From: Pseudomonas fluorescens | Lineage (GTDB): Bacteria > Pseudomonadota > Gammaproteobacteria > Pseudomonadales > Pseudomonadaceae | Assembly (NCBI RefSeq): GCF_004683905.1 | Contig: NZ_CP038438.1 | Span: 124,001 to 188,000, forward strand | Reading direction: 5' to 3' | Length of the DNA: 64,000 nucleotides | Part shown: one piece after another, positions 30,001-37,648 of the stretch | Numbering within the stretch: the first letter of the stretch is position 1 | Layout of the letters: the number at the start of each line of letters is the position of its first letter | Translations under genes and position numbers: made by a program | The notes under the pieces: generated by a model | What the model was told of the DNA's origin: nothing | The model's input: only the letters and a program-made list of their open reading frames with translations | Databases searched by the model: none

Positions 30001-33000
30001 CAGTGGTAGTCACGGTGCCAGTGGTTTTACCCACTTCGATGGTGATGTTCTGACCGTTGGCCAAGGTCACCACGACCGGCGAGCCAGTCACTGGCGCGCC
30101 GACAGTCGCGGTGTAAGTGACGGTGCCACCTTCCGCAGCCGATTCGGTCGCGGTCAGTTTGACCGTGGTGGTATCGATGGTGTCGGTCACGTTGGTGACC
30201 GCCGGAACGGTGCTCGGCACCAGATTCTCGAAGTTGCCACCGGTAGCGCTGGAAATGGTCGCTTCGACTTTACCCGCGTCTTTGTAAACGTCATCAGCCG
30301 GAGCTGGAACGGTCACGGTGCCCGACGTTTTACCGGCTTCGATGGTGATCACCGCGCCGTTGGACAGGGTCACGGTCACCGGCGTCCCGGCCGGATTGGT
30401 CAGGGTCGCGGTGTAAACGATCGAACCACCCTCGGCCACCGAGTCGCTGGCGGTCAGGTTCAGGTTGGTGGTGTCGACAGTGTCCGACACTGAGGTGTTC
30501 GCCGGTGTCTTGTCGGCCACCAGGTTTTCATAGTTACCGCCGGCAACCTTGTCGATGGCCACGCTCAACGAGCTGCCGCCCGCCAATGGGCTGTTCGGCG
30601 CGACGAAGTTCACGCTGCCGGTGGTCTCACCGACGGCGATGGTGATGGTCTGGCCGTTGGACAGGGTGACCACAACAGGCGAGCCTGTTACTGGTGCAGT
30701 CACGCTTGCGGTGTAAACCACGGTTTCGCCTTCGGCGACGTTGGCGGTGGCAGTCAGCGACACGGTGGAGGTGTCGATGGTGTCGTTGACGGTGGTCACC
30801 GCCGGGGTGTTGCTGGTCACCAGGTTCTCGAAGTCGCCACCGGTCGCGCCCTTGATGGTCGCTTCAACGGTACCGGCGTCCTTGTAGACGTCATCCTTCG
30901 GTGCATCGACGGTCACGGTGCCGGTGGTCTTGCCGGCGTCGATGGTGATCACCGCGCCATTGCTCAACGTCACGGTCACCGGGGTGCCGGCGGCGTTGGT
31001 CAGGGTGGCGGTGTAGGTGATCTGGCCGCCTTCGTTCACCGCCGGCGTCGCGCTCAGCGACAGGTTGGTGGTGTCGACGGTGTCGGTCACGGTGGTGCTG
31101 ACTGGCGTCTTGTCGGCGACGAGGTTTTCGTAGTTGCCGCCGCTGACATTGGTGATCGAGTTGTTCAGCGGCTCGTGACCGTTCAACGCATCGTTCGGTG
31201 CGGTGGTCGTCACGGTGCCGGTGGTCTTGCCGATGTCGATGGTGATGGTCTGACCGTTGGCCAGGGTCACAACAACAGGCGCGCCAGTCACTGGAGCGCC
31301 GACAGTAGCGGTGTAAGTGACAGTGCCGCCTTCAGCCACCGAAGTATCGGCGCTCAGCTTCACGGTCGAGGTATCGATGGTGTCGGTGACTTCGGTAACG
31401 GCTGGAACGGTGCTTGGCACCAGGTTCTCGAAGTTGCCGCCCGCAGCATCCTTGATCGTGACTTCGACCTTGCCGGCGTCTTTGTAGACGTCATCGGCAG
31501 GTGCTGGAACGGTCACGGTGCCGGTGGTTTTGCCCGCGTCGATGGTGATCACGGCGCCGTTGGACAAAGTCACGGTTACCGGCGTACCGGCCGGGTTGGT
31601 CAAGGTTGCGGTGTAGACGATCGAACCGCCTTCAGCGACGGTGCCGGTCGCGGCCAGCGACAGGTTGGTGGTGTCGACGGTATCGGTCACGGTGGTGCTG
31701 ACCGGGGTTTTGTCGGCAACCAGATTCTCGTAATTGCCGCCGCTCACGTCGGTGATGGCGTTAGTCAGCGGCGCATGACCGTTCAACGCATCGTTCGGTG
31801 CGGTGGTGGTCACGGTGCCGGTGGTCTTGCCGACTTCGATGGTGATGTTCTGACCGTTGGCGAGGGTCACGACCACAGGCGAGCCGGTCACTGGTGCACC
31901 GACAGTTGCGGTGTAGGTGACGGTGCCACCTTCAGCAGCAGACTCGGTTGCGGTCAGTTTCACCGACGTGGTGTCGATGGTGTCAGTGACTTCAGTCACT
32001 GCCGGAACGGTGCTCGGAACGAGGTTCTCGAAGTTGCCGCCGGTTGCACCGTTGATGGTGACTTCGACTTTGCCGGCATCTTTGTAGACGTCATCGGCAG
32101 GCGCTGGAACGGTCACGGTGCCGGTGGTCTTGCCCGCTTCGATGGTAATCACCGAACCGTTGGACAGGGTCACGGTGACTGGCGAGCCGGCAGCGTTGGT
32201 CAGGGTCGCGGTGTAGGTGATCGAACCGCCCTCGGCGACCGAGTTGGTGGCGCTGAGCGACAGATTCGTCGTGTCCACGGTGTCAGTGACGGTGGTGCTG
32301 ACCGGGGTTTTGTCAGCGACCAGATTTTCATAGTTGCCACCGGTGACGCCGGTAATCGAGTTGGTCAGCGGTTCGTGACCGTTCAGCGCATCGTTTGGCG
32401 CAGTGGTGGTCACGGTGCCGGTGGTTTTGCCGACTTCGATGGTGATGTTCTGACCGTTGGCCAGGGTCACGACCACAGGCGAGCCGGTTACCGGAGCACC
32501 GACAGTAGCGGTGTAGGTGACAGTGCCGCCTTCAGCGACCGAAGTGTCGGCGGTCAGTTTGACGGTCGAAGTATCGATGGTGTCAGTGACTTCGGTGACA
32601 GCCGGAACCGTGCTCGGCACCAGTTTCTCGAAATTGCCGCCTGCAGCGTCTTTGATCGTAACTTCAACCTTGCCAGCGTCCTTGTAGACGTCATCGGCTG
32701 GCGCTGGAACGGTCACGGTGCCGGTAGTTTTACCCGCTTCAATGGTGATCACCGAGCCGTTCGACAGGGTCACGGTCACCGGCGTACCGGCCGGATTGGT
32801 CAGGGTCGCGGTGTAAACGATCGAACCACCTTCGGCAACGGAGCCAGTGGCGCTCAACGTCAGGTCGGTGGTGTCGACGGTGTCGGTAACGGTGGTCGAA
32901 ACCGGGGTTTTGTCAGCGACCAGATTTTCGTAGTTGCCACCGGTGACGCCGGTAATCGAGTTGGTCAGCGGTTCGTGACCGTTCAGCGCATCATTTGGCG

Positions 33001-36000
33001 CGGTGGTGGTCACGGTGCCGGTGGTTTTGCCCACTTCGATGGTGATGTTCTGACCATTGGCCAAGGTCACAACAACCGGCGAGCCGGTTACCGGTGCGCC
33101 GACGGTGGCGGTGTAAGTGACAGTCCCGCCTTCAGCTACCGAAGTGTCGGCGGTGAGTTTGACCGTCGACGTATCGATGGTATCGGTAACTTCGGTAACA
33201 GCCGGAACGGTGCTCGGCACCAGGTTCTCGAAATTGCCGCCTGCGGCGTCTTTGATCGTGACTTCAACCTTGCCAGCGTCTTTGTAAACGTCATCGGCTG
33301 GTGCTGGAACGGTCACGGTGCCGGTAGTTTTACCGGCTTCGATAGTGATCACCGAGCCGTTGGACAAGGTCACGGTCACCGGAGTACCGGCCGGATTGGT
33401 CAGGGTTGCGGTGTAGACGATCGAACCGCCTTCCGCCACGGTGCCGGTCGCAGTCAGCGACAGGTTGGTGGTGTCGACGGTGTCGGTGACGTTGGTCGAA
33501 ATCGGGGTTTTGTCAGCGACCAGGTTTTCGTAGTTGCCACCGCTCACGTCAGTGATCGCGTTGGTCAGTGGCTCGTGACCGGTCAACGCATCGTTCGGTG
33601 CGGTGGTGGTCACGGTGCCAGTGGTTTTGCCCACTTCGATGGTAATGGTCTGACCGTTGGCCAACGTGACGATCACTGGCGAGCCGGTGACAGGCGCGCC
33701 AACGGTCGCGGTATAGGTGACGGTGCCACCTTCAGCCACCGAGGTATCGGCGGTCAGCTTGACGGTCGAGGTGTCGATGGTGTCAGTCACTTCAGTGACC
33801 GCAGGGACGGTGCTCGGCACCAGGTTCTCGAAATTGCCGCCGGTTGTTCCGGTAATGCTGACTTCCACTTTGCCGGCGTCTTTGTAGACGTCATCGGCTG
33901 GCGCCGGAACGGTCACGGTGCCGGTGGTTTTACCCGCTTCGATGGTGATGACGGAGCCATTGCTCAGGGTCACGGTTACCGGCGTGCCGGCCGGATTGGT
34001 CAGGGTTGCGGTGTAGACGATCGAGCCACCTTCAGCCACGGTGCCGGTCGCAGTCAGCGACAGGTTGGTGGTGTCGACGGTGTCGGTGACGCTGGTCGAA
34101 ACCGGGGTTTTATCCGCTACAAGATTCTCGTAGTTGCCGCCGCTCACGTCAGTGATCGCGTTGCTCAGTGGCTCGTGACCGTTCAATGCATCGTTCGGCG
34201 CAGTGGTGGTGACGGTGCCGGTGGTTTTACCCACTTCGATGGTGATGGTCTGGCCGTTTGCCAACGTGACGGTCACTGGCGAACCGGTTACCGGGGCCCC
34301 GACAGTCGCGGTGTAGGTGACGGTGCCGCCCTCGACCACCGAGGTATCAGCGGTCAGTTTGACGGTCGAAGTATCGATGGTGTCAGTGACTTCGGTGACA
34401 GCTGGAACGGTGCTCGGAACAAGGTTCTCGAAATTGCCACCCGTGGTGCCGGTGATGCTGACTTCCACTTTGCCGGCGTCTTTATAGACGTCATCGGCTG
34501 GGGCCGGAACGGTCACGGTACCGGTGGTTTTACCGGCTTCGATGGTGATGACGGAGCCATTGCTCAGGGTCACGGTCACCGGGGTGCCGGCCGGGTTGGT
34601 CAGGGTCGCGGTGTAGACGATCGAGCCGCCTTCAGCGACGGAGCCAGTGGCACTCAGCGAGAGGTTGGTAGTGTCGACGGTATCAGTCACGGTGGTGCTG
34701 ACCGGCGTCTTGTCGGCGACCAGATTTTCGTAGTTGCCACCGCTCACGCCAGTGATCGAGTTGCTCAGCGGCGCCTGGCCGTTGAGCACGTCGTTCGGTG
34801 CGGTGGTGGTCACGGTGCCAGTGGTTTTACCCACTTCGATGGTGATGGACTGACCGTTGGCCAGAGTCACGACAACCGGCGAGCCAGTCACAGGCGCACC
34901 AACGGTCGCGGTGTAAGTGACGGTGCCACCCTCGGCGACCGAGGTGTCAGCGGACAGTTTGACCGTCGAAGTGTCGATGGTATCAGTCACTTCGGTGACC
35001 GCAGGGACAGTGCTTGGCACCAGATTTTCGAAGTTGCCGCCGGTTGCACCGTTGATGGTGACTTCGACTTTGCCGGCGTCTTTGTATACGTCATCCGCAG
35101 GCGCCGGAACCGTCACGGTGCCGGTGGTTTTACCGGCTTCGATGGTGATCACGGCGCCGTTGCTCAGGGTCACGGTGACCGGCGAGCCGGCAGCATTGGT
35201 CAACGTCGCGGTGTAAACGATCGAACCGCCCTCAGCCACGGTACCGGTCGCGTTCAACGACAGGTTGGTGGTGTCGACGGTGTCGGTAACGGTGGTCGAA
35301 ACCGGGGTTTTGTCGGCGACGAGGTTCTCGTAGTTACCGCCACTGACATTGGTGATGGCGTTGGTCAGCGGTGGGTTGCCGGTCAGCGCGTCGTTCGGCG
35401 CGGTGGTGGTCACGGTGCCGGTGGTTTTGCCCACTTCGATGGTGATGGTCTGACCGTTGGTCAGGGTCACGGTCACTGGCGAACCGGTCACAGGTGCACC
35501 GACGGTGGCGGTGTAAGTGACGATGCCGCCCTCAGCGACTGAGGTATCGGCAGTCAGTTTGACGGTCGAGGTATCGATGGTATCGGTGACTTCGGTGACC
35601 GCCGGAACGGTGCTCGGCACCAGATTCTCGAAATTGCCGCCGGTAGTGCCGGTGATGCTGACTTCGACTTTGCCGGCGTCTTTGTAGACGTCATCGGCTG
35701 GAGCCGGAACGGTCACAGTGCCGGTGGTTTTGCCAGCCTCGATGGTGATGACGGAGCCATTGCTCAACGTCACGGTCACCGGGGTGCCGGCCGGGTTGGT
35801 CAGGGTGGCGGTATAAACGATCGAGCCGCCTTCAGCGACGGTGCCGGTGGCACTCAGCGACAGGTTGGTGGTGTCGATGGAGTCGGTGACGGTGGTGGTC
35901 GCCGGGGTGGTGTTTGGCACCAGATTCTCGAAGTTGCCGCCGGTTGCGCCGGTAATCGTGGTGCTGACGGTGCCGCCGTTGTTGTAGACGTCGTTCGGCG

Positions 36001-37291
36001 CGGTCGGCACGTTGACGGTGCCAGTGGTCTGGCCGGCTTCGATGGTGATGGTCGAACCGTTGGACAGGGTGACGGTGACCGGGGTCTGTGCCGGATTGGT
36101 CAGGGTCGCGGTGTAGGTGATCTGGCCACCTTCGACCACGGTACCGGTGGCGGTGAGGGTCAGGCCGGTGGTGTCGCGCGAATCGACGATGTTCGTTACG
36201 ACTGGCGTCGTATTCGGCACCAGGTTCTCGAAGTTGCCGCCGGTGGCACCGGTGATGGTGGTGCTGACGGTGCTGCCGTTGTTGTAGACGTCATTCGGCG
36301 CGGTTGGCACGTTGACGGTGCCAGTGGTCTGGCCGGCTTCGATGGTGATGGTCGAACCGTTGGACAGGGTGACGGTGACCGGTGTCTGCGCCGGGTTGGT
36401 CAGTGTCGCGGTATAGGTGATCTGACCGCCTTCGGTGACGCTGTTGCCAGCGGTCAGGGTGACGGTGGTGGTGTCGATGGTGTCGGTGACCTGAGTCGTC
36501 GCCGGGGTGGTCGGCGGGGTCACGGTAATGCCGTTGCCGCCGGTGGTGCCGGTGACGGTCACGTTGATCTGGGTCGGGTCGTTATAAACGGTGTCGTTCG
36601 GTGCCAGCGGCACGTTGACGGTGCCGGTGGTGGAGCCGGCCGGAATCACGATCACCGAGCCGTTGGACAGGGTGATGGTCAGGTCGGTCAACGGCGCCTG
36701 GGTCAGGGTCGCGGTGTACACCAGCACGCCGCCGGCTTCGGTGATGGTCGGCGTGGCGCTGAGGCTCAGAGTCGACTCACGCAGGGCGTTGGTGGTGGTG
36801 TCGGTGGTCTGGCCACCGGTGATGTTCTGTGCCGCTTGTGCACCGGCGTTGATGCCCGCGGTCGGGAAGCCGATGGTCGGGTCGACGCGGCCAGCGGTGG
36901 CATCGAGCATCACGAAGCTGTGGCCGCCGCCTGCCGCGCCGCCAGTCCCTGCGGCGGTAGCGCCGGCAGCGGTGGCTTCAAGGGCGGTGGTCGGGTCGGC
37001 ACCGGCGGCGATGGCCTGCTGCAGCTCGGCTACGGACGGTGCGGCCTGCGCGGTGGCTTCGGCCAGGTCAGTGCTGGAGTCGGGCGCGTTGGCGCTCCAC
37101 TGGGTTTCACGGCCCAGGTCCAGGGTGCGGCCATCCGCCAGTTCCAGCGACACGGCGCCGGAGAGGCCGGTATCGATCTGGTCGCCGACGAACAGGCGAT
37201 CGCCTTCAACGAGCACGCGGCGTACACCCTCGGGGGAGACCACGAATACCTGACCGACAATGCTTTTGACGATGGCAACAACACTGCTCAT
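21053..37291 (-). CDS. lapA: LapA giant cell-surface adhesin
   Basis: A 5412-residue RTX adhesin. Residues 1-120 form the retention module (MSSVVAIVKSIVGQVFVVS) that holds the protein in the outer membrane, with two TAAG motifs (107-110 and 112-115) where LapG cleaves in relatives. From about 175 to 4170 there are about 40 repeats of 100 residues, type A (VDTTNLSLSA..., ...GGNFENLVPST) alternating with type B (IDTSTVKLTA..., ...GGNYENLVADKTP). Then come a Calx-beta-like domain (about 4175-4270), cadherin-like segments, a PA14-like domain (about 4580-4710), a von Willebrand A domain with MIDAS DSSGS (about 4905), RTX nonapeptides (GGAGNDILFG, about 5245-5320) and the C-terminal type I secretion signal. 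Export is by LapEBC. The start is ATG 37291 with GGAGAG 6 nt upstream. Confidence 0.97.
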   Translation of the reverse strand: MSSVVAIVKSIVGQVFVVSPEGVRRVLVEGDRLFVGDQIDTGLSGAVSLELADGRTLDLGRETQWSANAPDSSTDLAEATAQAAPSVAELQQAIAAGADPTTALEATAAGATAAGTGGAAGGGHSFVMLDATAGRVDPTIGFPTAGINAGAQAAQNITGGQTTDTTTNALRESTLSLSATPTITEAGGVLVYTATLTQAPLTDLTITLSNGSVIVIPAGSTTGTVNVPLAPNDTVYNDPTQINVTVTGTTGGNGITVTPPTTPATTQVTDTIDTTTVTLTAGNSVTEGGQITYTATLTNPAQTPVTVTLSNGSTITIEAGQTTGTVNVPTAPNDVYNNGSTVSTTITGATGGNFENLVPNTTPVVTNIVDSRDTTGLTLTATGTVVEGGQITYTATLTNPAQTPVTVTLSNGSTITIEAGQTTGTVNVPTAPNDVYNNGGTVSTTITGATGGNFENLVPNTTPATTTVTDSIDTTNLSLSATGTVAEGGSIVYTATLTNPAGTPVTVTLSNGSVITIEAGKTTGTVTVPAPADDVYKDAGKVEVSITGTTGGNFENLVPSTVPAVTEVTDTIDTSTVKLTADTSVAEGGIVTYTATVGAPVTGSPVTVTLTNGQTITIEVGKTTGTVTTTAPNDALTGNPPLTNAITNVSGGNYENLVADKTPVSTTVTDTVDTTNLSLNATGTVAEGGSIVYTATLTNAAGSPVTVTLSNGAVITIEAGKTTGTVTVPAPADDVYKDAGKVEVTINGATGGNFENLVPSTVPAVTEVTDTIDTSTVKLSADTSVAEGGTVTYTATVGAPVTGSPVVVTLANGQSITIEVGKTTGTVTTTAPNDVLNGQAPLSNSITGVSGGNYENLVADKTPVSTTVTDTVDTTNLSLSATGSVAEGGSIVYTATLTNPAGTPVTVTLSNGSVITIEAGKTTGTVTVPAPADDVYKDAGKVEVSITGTTGGNFENLVPSTVPAVTEVTDTIDTSTVKLTADTSVVEGGTVTYTATVGAPVTGSPVTVTLANGQTITIEVGKTTGTVTTTAPNDALNGHEPLSNAITDVSGGNYENLVADKTPVSTSVTDTVDTTNLSLTATGTVAEGGSIVYTATLTNPAGTPVTVTLSNGSVITIEAGKTTGTVTVPAPADDVYKDAGKVEVSITGTTGGNFENLVPSTVPAVTEVTDTIDTSTVKLTADTSVAEGGTVTYTATVGAPVTGSPVIVTLANGQTITIEVGKTTGTVTTTAPNDALTGHEPLTNAITDVSGGNYENLVADKTPISTNVTDTVDTTNLSLTATGTVAEGGSIVYTATLTNPAGTPVTVTLSNGSVITIEAGKTTGTVTVPAPADDVYKDAGKVEVTIKDAAGGNFENLVPSTVPAVTEVTDTIDTSTVKLTADTSVAEGGTVTYTATVGAPVTGSPVVVTLANGQNITIEVGKTTGTVTTTAPNDALNGHEPLTNSITGVTGGNYENLVADKTPVSTTVTDTVDTTDLTLSATGSVAEGGSIVYTATLTNPAGTPVTVTLSNGSVITIEAGKTTGTVTVPAPADDVYKDAGKVEVTIKDAAGGNFEKLVPSTVPAVTEVTDTIDTSTVKLTADTSVAEGGTVTYTATVGAPVTGSPVVVTLANGQNITIEVGKTTGTVTTTAPNDALNGHEPLTNSITGVTGGNYENLVADKTPVSTTVTDTVDTTNLSLSATNSVAEGGSITYTATLTNAAGSPVTVTLSNGSVITIEAGKTTGTVTVPAPADDVYKDAGKVEVTINGATGGNFENLVPSTVPAVTEVTDTIDTTSVKLTATESAAEGGTVTYTATVGAPVTGSPVVVTLANGQNITIEVGKTTGTVTTTAPNDALNGHAPLTNAITDVSGGNYENLVADKTPVSTTVTDTVDTTNLSLAATGTVAEGGSIVYTATLTNPAGTPVTVTLSNGAVITIDAGKTTGTVTVPAPADDVYKDAGKVEVTIKDAAGGNFENLVPSTVPAVTEVTDTIDTSTVKLSADTSVAEGGTVTYTATVGAPVTGAPVVVTLANGQTITIDIGKTTGTVTTTAPNDALNGHEPLNNSITNVSGGNYENLVADKTPVSTTVTDTVDTTNLSLSATPAVNEGGQITYTATLTNAAGTPVTVTLSNGAVITIDAGKTTGTVTVDAPKDDVYKDAGTVEATIKGATGGDFENLVTSNTPAVTTVNDTIDTSTVSLTATANVAEGETVVYTASVTAPVTGSPVVVTLSNGQTITIAVGETTGSVNFVAPNSPLAGGSSLSVAIDKVAGGNYENLVADKTPANTSVSDTVDTTNLNLTASDSVAEGGSIVYTATLTNPAGTPVTVTLSNGAVITIEAGKTSGTVTVPAPADDVYKDAGKVEATISSATGGNFENLVPSTVPAVTNVTDTIDTTTVKLTATESAAEGGTVTYTATVGAPVTGSPVVVTLANGQNITIEVGKTTGTVTTTAPNDALTGHAPLTNAITDVSGGNYENLVADKTPVSTNVTDTVDTTNLSLSATGTVAEGGSIVYTATLTNAAGSPVTVTLSNGAVITIEAGKTSGTVTVPAPADDVYKDAAKVEATISSATGGNFENLVPSTVPAVTNVTDTIDTTTVKLTATESAAEGGTVTYTATVGAPVTGSPVVVTLANGQNITIEVGKTTGTVTTTAPNDALTGHAPLTNAITGVTGGNYENLVADKTPVSTTVTDTVDTTNLSLSATNSVAEGGSIVYTATLTNAAGSPVTVTLSNGAVITIEAGKTTGTVTVPAPADDVYKDAGKVEATISTATGGNFENLVPSTVPAVTEVTDTIDTSTVKLTADTSVAEGGTVTYTATVGAPVTGSPVVVTLANGQNITIEVGKTTGTVTTTAPNDALTGHAPLTNAITDVTGGNYENLVADKTPVSTNVTDTVDTTNLSLSATGTVAEGGSIIYTATLTNAAGSPVTVTLSNGAVITIEAGKTTGTVTVPAPADDVYKDAGKVEATISTATGGNFENLVPSTVPAVTQVTDTIDTTTVKLTATESAAEGGTVTYTATVGAPVTGSPVVVTLANGQNITIEVGKTTGTVTTLAPNDALTGHAPLTNAITNVSGGNYENLVADKTPVSTTVTDTVDTTNLSLSATNSVAEGGSIIYTATLTNAAGSPVTVTLSNGAVITIEAGKTTGTVTVPAPADDVYKDAGTVQATITNATGGNFENLVPSTVPAVTQVTDTIDTTTVKLTATESAVEGGTVTYTATVGAPVTGSPVVVTLANGQNITIEVGKTTGTVTTTAPNDALTGHAPLTNAITNVSGGNYENLVADKTPVNTTVTDTVDTTNLSLSATGTVAEGGSIVYTATLTNAAGSPVTVTLSNGAVITIDAGKTTGTVTVPAPADDVYKDAGTVEATIKTATGGNFENLVTSNTPAVTSVTDTIDTTTVKLTATESAAEGGTVTYTATVGAPVTGSPVTVTLANGQNITIEVGKTTGTVTTTAPNDVLTGHAPLTNAITNVSGGNYENLVADKTPVSTTVTDTIDTTNLSLSATGTVAEGGSIVYTATLTNAAGSPVTVTLSNGAVITIDAGKTTGTVTVPAPADDVYKDAGTVQATIKTATGGSFENLVPSTTPAVTSVTDTIDTTGVKLTATGTVAEGGTVTYTATVGAPVTGSPVVVTLANGQTITIDIGKTTGTVTSIAPNDALTGHAPLTNSITNVTGGNYENLVADKTPVSTTVTDTVDTTNLTLSATNTVAEGGSIIYTATLTNAAGSPVTVTLSNGAVITIDAGKTTGTVTVPAPADDVYKDAGTVQATITNASGGNFENLVPSTVPAVTSVTDTIDTTTVKLSATGTAAEGGNVVYTATVGAPVTGSPVVVTLSNGQTITIDIGKTTGTVTTTAPNDALTGHAPLTNAITNVSGGNYENLVADKTPVSTTVTDTVDTTNLSLTATGTVAEGGSIVYTATLTNAAGSPVTVTLSNGAVITIDAGKTTGTVIVPAPADDVYKDAGTVQATIKSATGGSFENLVPSTTPAVTSVTDTIDTTGVKLTATGTVAEGGTVTYTATVGAPVTGSPVTVSLSNGQTITIDIGKTTGTVTTTAPNDVLTGHAPLTNAITNVSGGNYENLVADKTPVSTTVTDTVDTTSLSLSATPAVNEGGQITYTATLSNAAGSPVTVTLSNGSVITIDAGKTTGTVTVPAPADDVYKDAGSVQATITNASGGNFENLVPSTTPAVTNVADTIDTTTVSITGSTSVTEGQTASYTVSLTHPAQTDVTLKIVYSGTAADGSDFTGVYTVKIPAGASSAQFNVATIDDKITEGTENFVVKIDSATGGNFENLAVSSTNGSVSTSIIDNDAPPVIDLDANNSSGATGADYKVTFTENTPGAGVSIADTDLTITDPDSTMLTGATIVLTNRQDGDALNLGNSVNGITINANSTNGTVTLTLSGNATLADYMQAIKNISFTNSSEDPSTVPRIITVTVTDGGNYSNTATTTVNVVAVNDAPVAAPVNVTGTEDTPLILGWSTFGVTDVDSPASSLGIKITQLPGEGKLQYLDGSTWKDVANNQTFSKADIDAGKLRFMPDANESGVNGYGGTGLGNNQADYAQIKFQPTDGQLLGNTGTVKIDITPVADAPTVSVADNSVKSTGLVKEVWTGLSGLGTSGNGADSTTLKNVIDGAGTPNSSTNVNNVQSDGSVTAGTASKTSGLIYLEAGKTYSFSGVADDSLLITIGGKSVASGTWGAGGAISGSFTPTTSGYYTLDIYHHNQSGPGSYDVNLSVNGSTPIDLSSAGVPIYTGVQDLVNSGVTVSDLHGTNGEGYYDGYKLNTGAEGTTVKLSAINTALTDTDGSETLSVKISGAPVGSVLSDGNGHTFTVTASNGEANVTGWNLGSLTVTPPTYYNGQFNLTVTSTSTEMVGGSASSTATIPVTVVPAVYNAVVGTSGDDTFNGTDGNDIMVADIGGLTVVPGTNYNIAFMVDSSGSMSTSSINAAKDSLTSVFNTLKQSLGGSNSGTVNIFLADFDTQVNKSVSVNLNDPNALTKLKAVLDSMASGGGTNYEDVFKTTANFFQSAEAVANTGAKNLTYFITDGQPTYYQSGEQTNPTLYGSVKLDDVVKTSNYKLGDTFNTTIDSTHTLSISSAGAVTLKTYSSWWGWSSSNLGTIHAQGDGTYELSSLAGSGSSTDSATTSNSNSSFALLSGLSNVEAIGINSGVSLNDLKPYDSDHSPQTNIDPKDLANSIIGHTEATMPGNDTVSGGDGNDILFGDLVSFNGIAGEGYQAMQAYVAQQTGVDVSKVTTSNVHQYITEHYQAFDVSGAHDGNDTLLGGAGNDILFGSGGNDLLDGGKGNDILLGGTGNDTLIGGQGNDILIGGSGADTFVWKAGDTGNDVIKDFNANEGDRIDLRDLLQGETGSTIDNFLKITTVDGTSSLQVSSAGKFNSGDAAAATPDVTIKLEGNNWSSANIHNLIAGSDPTIKVDHNNS
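24781..36770. repeat. lapA repeat tract, 600-bp higher-order unit
   Basis: About 12 kb of tandem coding repeats. The basic module is 300 bp (100 residues), and two module types alternate to give a 600-bp unit. The marker GTGGTGCTGACCGG and its variants recur at the same phase from 25,090 in steps of exactly 600 up to about 35,290, so some 18 consecutive units carry no net indel. Units differ by scattered substitutions. The outermost units (after 35,880 and before 24,780) are more divergent. Confidence 0.93.
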
Positions 37292-37648
37292 TGAAGACTC
37301 TCCGGGTGTCACGTTCAGTTGACTTCCATAGCCTGATGGCTTCGGCGCCGATTCAGTCTGGACGTACTTTAAAAATTTGCGAATCAAGATTGACGCTGTT
37401 CTTCGTCAATAATTTGGCTAGATTCTTTCGCTATTAACTTTATGCCAAACTATTGACCTTCTGGGTGCCATCCTAAACAATCGCCCCACTAATGTCACAT
37501 TGATATTTCCGCGGCGACCTGTCCCTCAGCGTGTGATCCAGTTCCTATTTTGAACTTTCCGACATACGGTCATTCCGGTTGCCAATCATCCGACGCAGCA
37601 GCACGTTTTGCTGTGATTCAAGACAAGAAGTCCTGGGAAATCTTTACC
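37292..37648. promoter_or_regulatory. Divergent lapA / lapE promoter region
   Basis: An AT-rich 357-bp region between the lapA start (minus) and the lapE start (plus), without a gene. Besides the FleQ-like pair described separately, it holds the inverted repeat ATTGACG (37389-37395) / CGTCAAT (37404-37410) with an 8-bp spacer. Confidence 0.75.
37405..37457. promoter_or_regulatory. Inverted pair of FleQ-box-like sites
   Basis: GTCAATAATTTGGC (plus, 37405-37418) and GTCAATAGTTTGGC (minus, 37444-37457) face each other with 25 bp between. They match 12 and 11 of 14 positions of the published FleQ consensus GTCaNTAAAtTGAC, as I recall it. FleQ, a c-di-GMP-responsive regulator, is known to control lap genes in P. 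putida and P. fluorescens, so control of both lapA and lapEBC from here is plausible. Confidence 0.55.

Noticed and set aside
24781..36770. Assembly artefact behind the regular lapA repeats
   Set aside because: The units differ from one another by many scattered substitutions while the frame stays open, so simple misassembly duplication is unlikely, though the copy number cannot be verified here.
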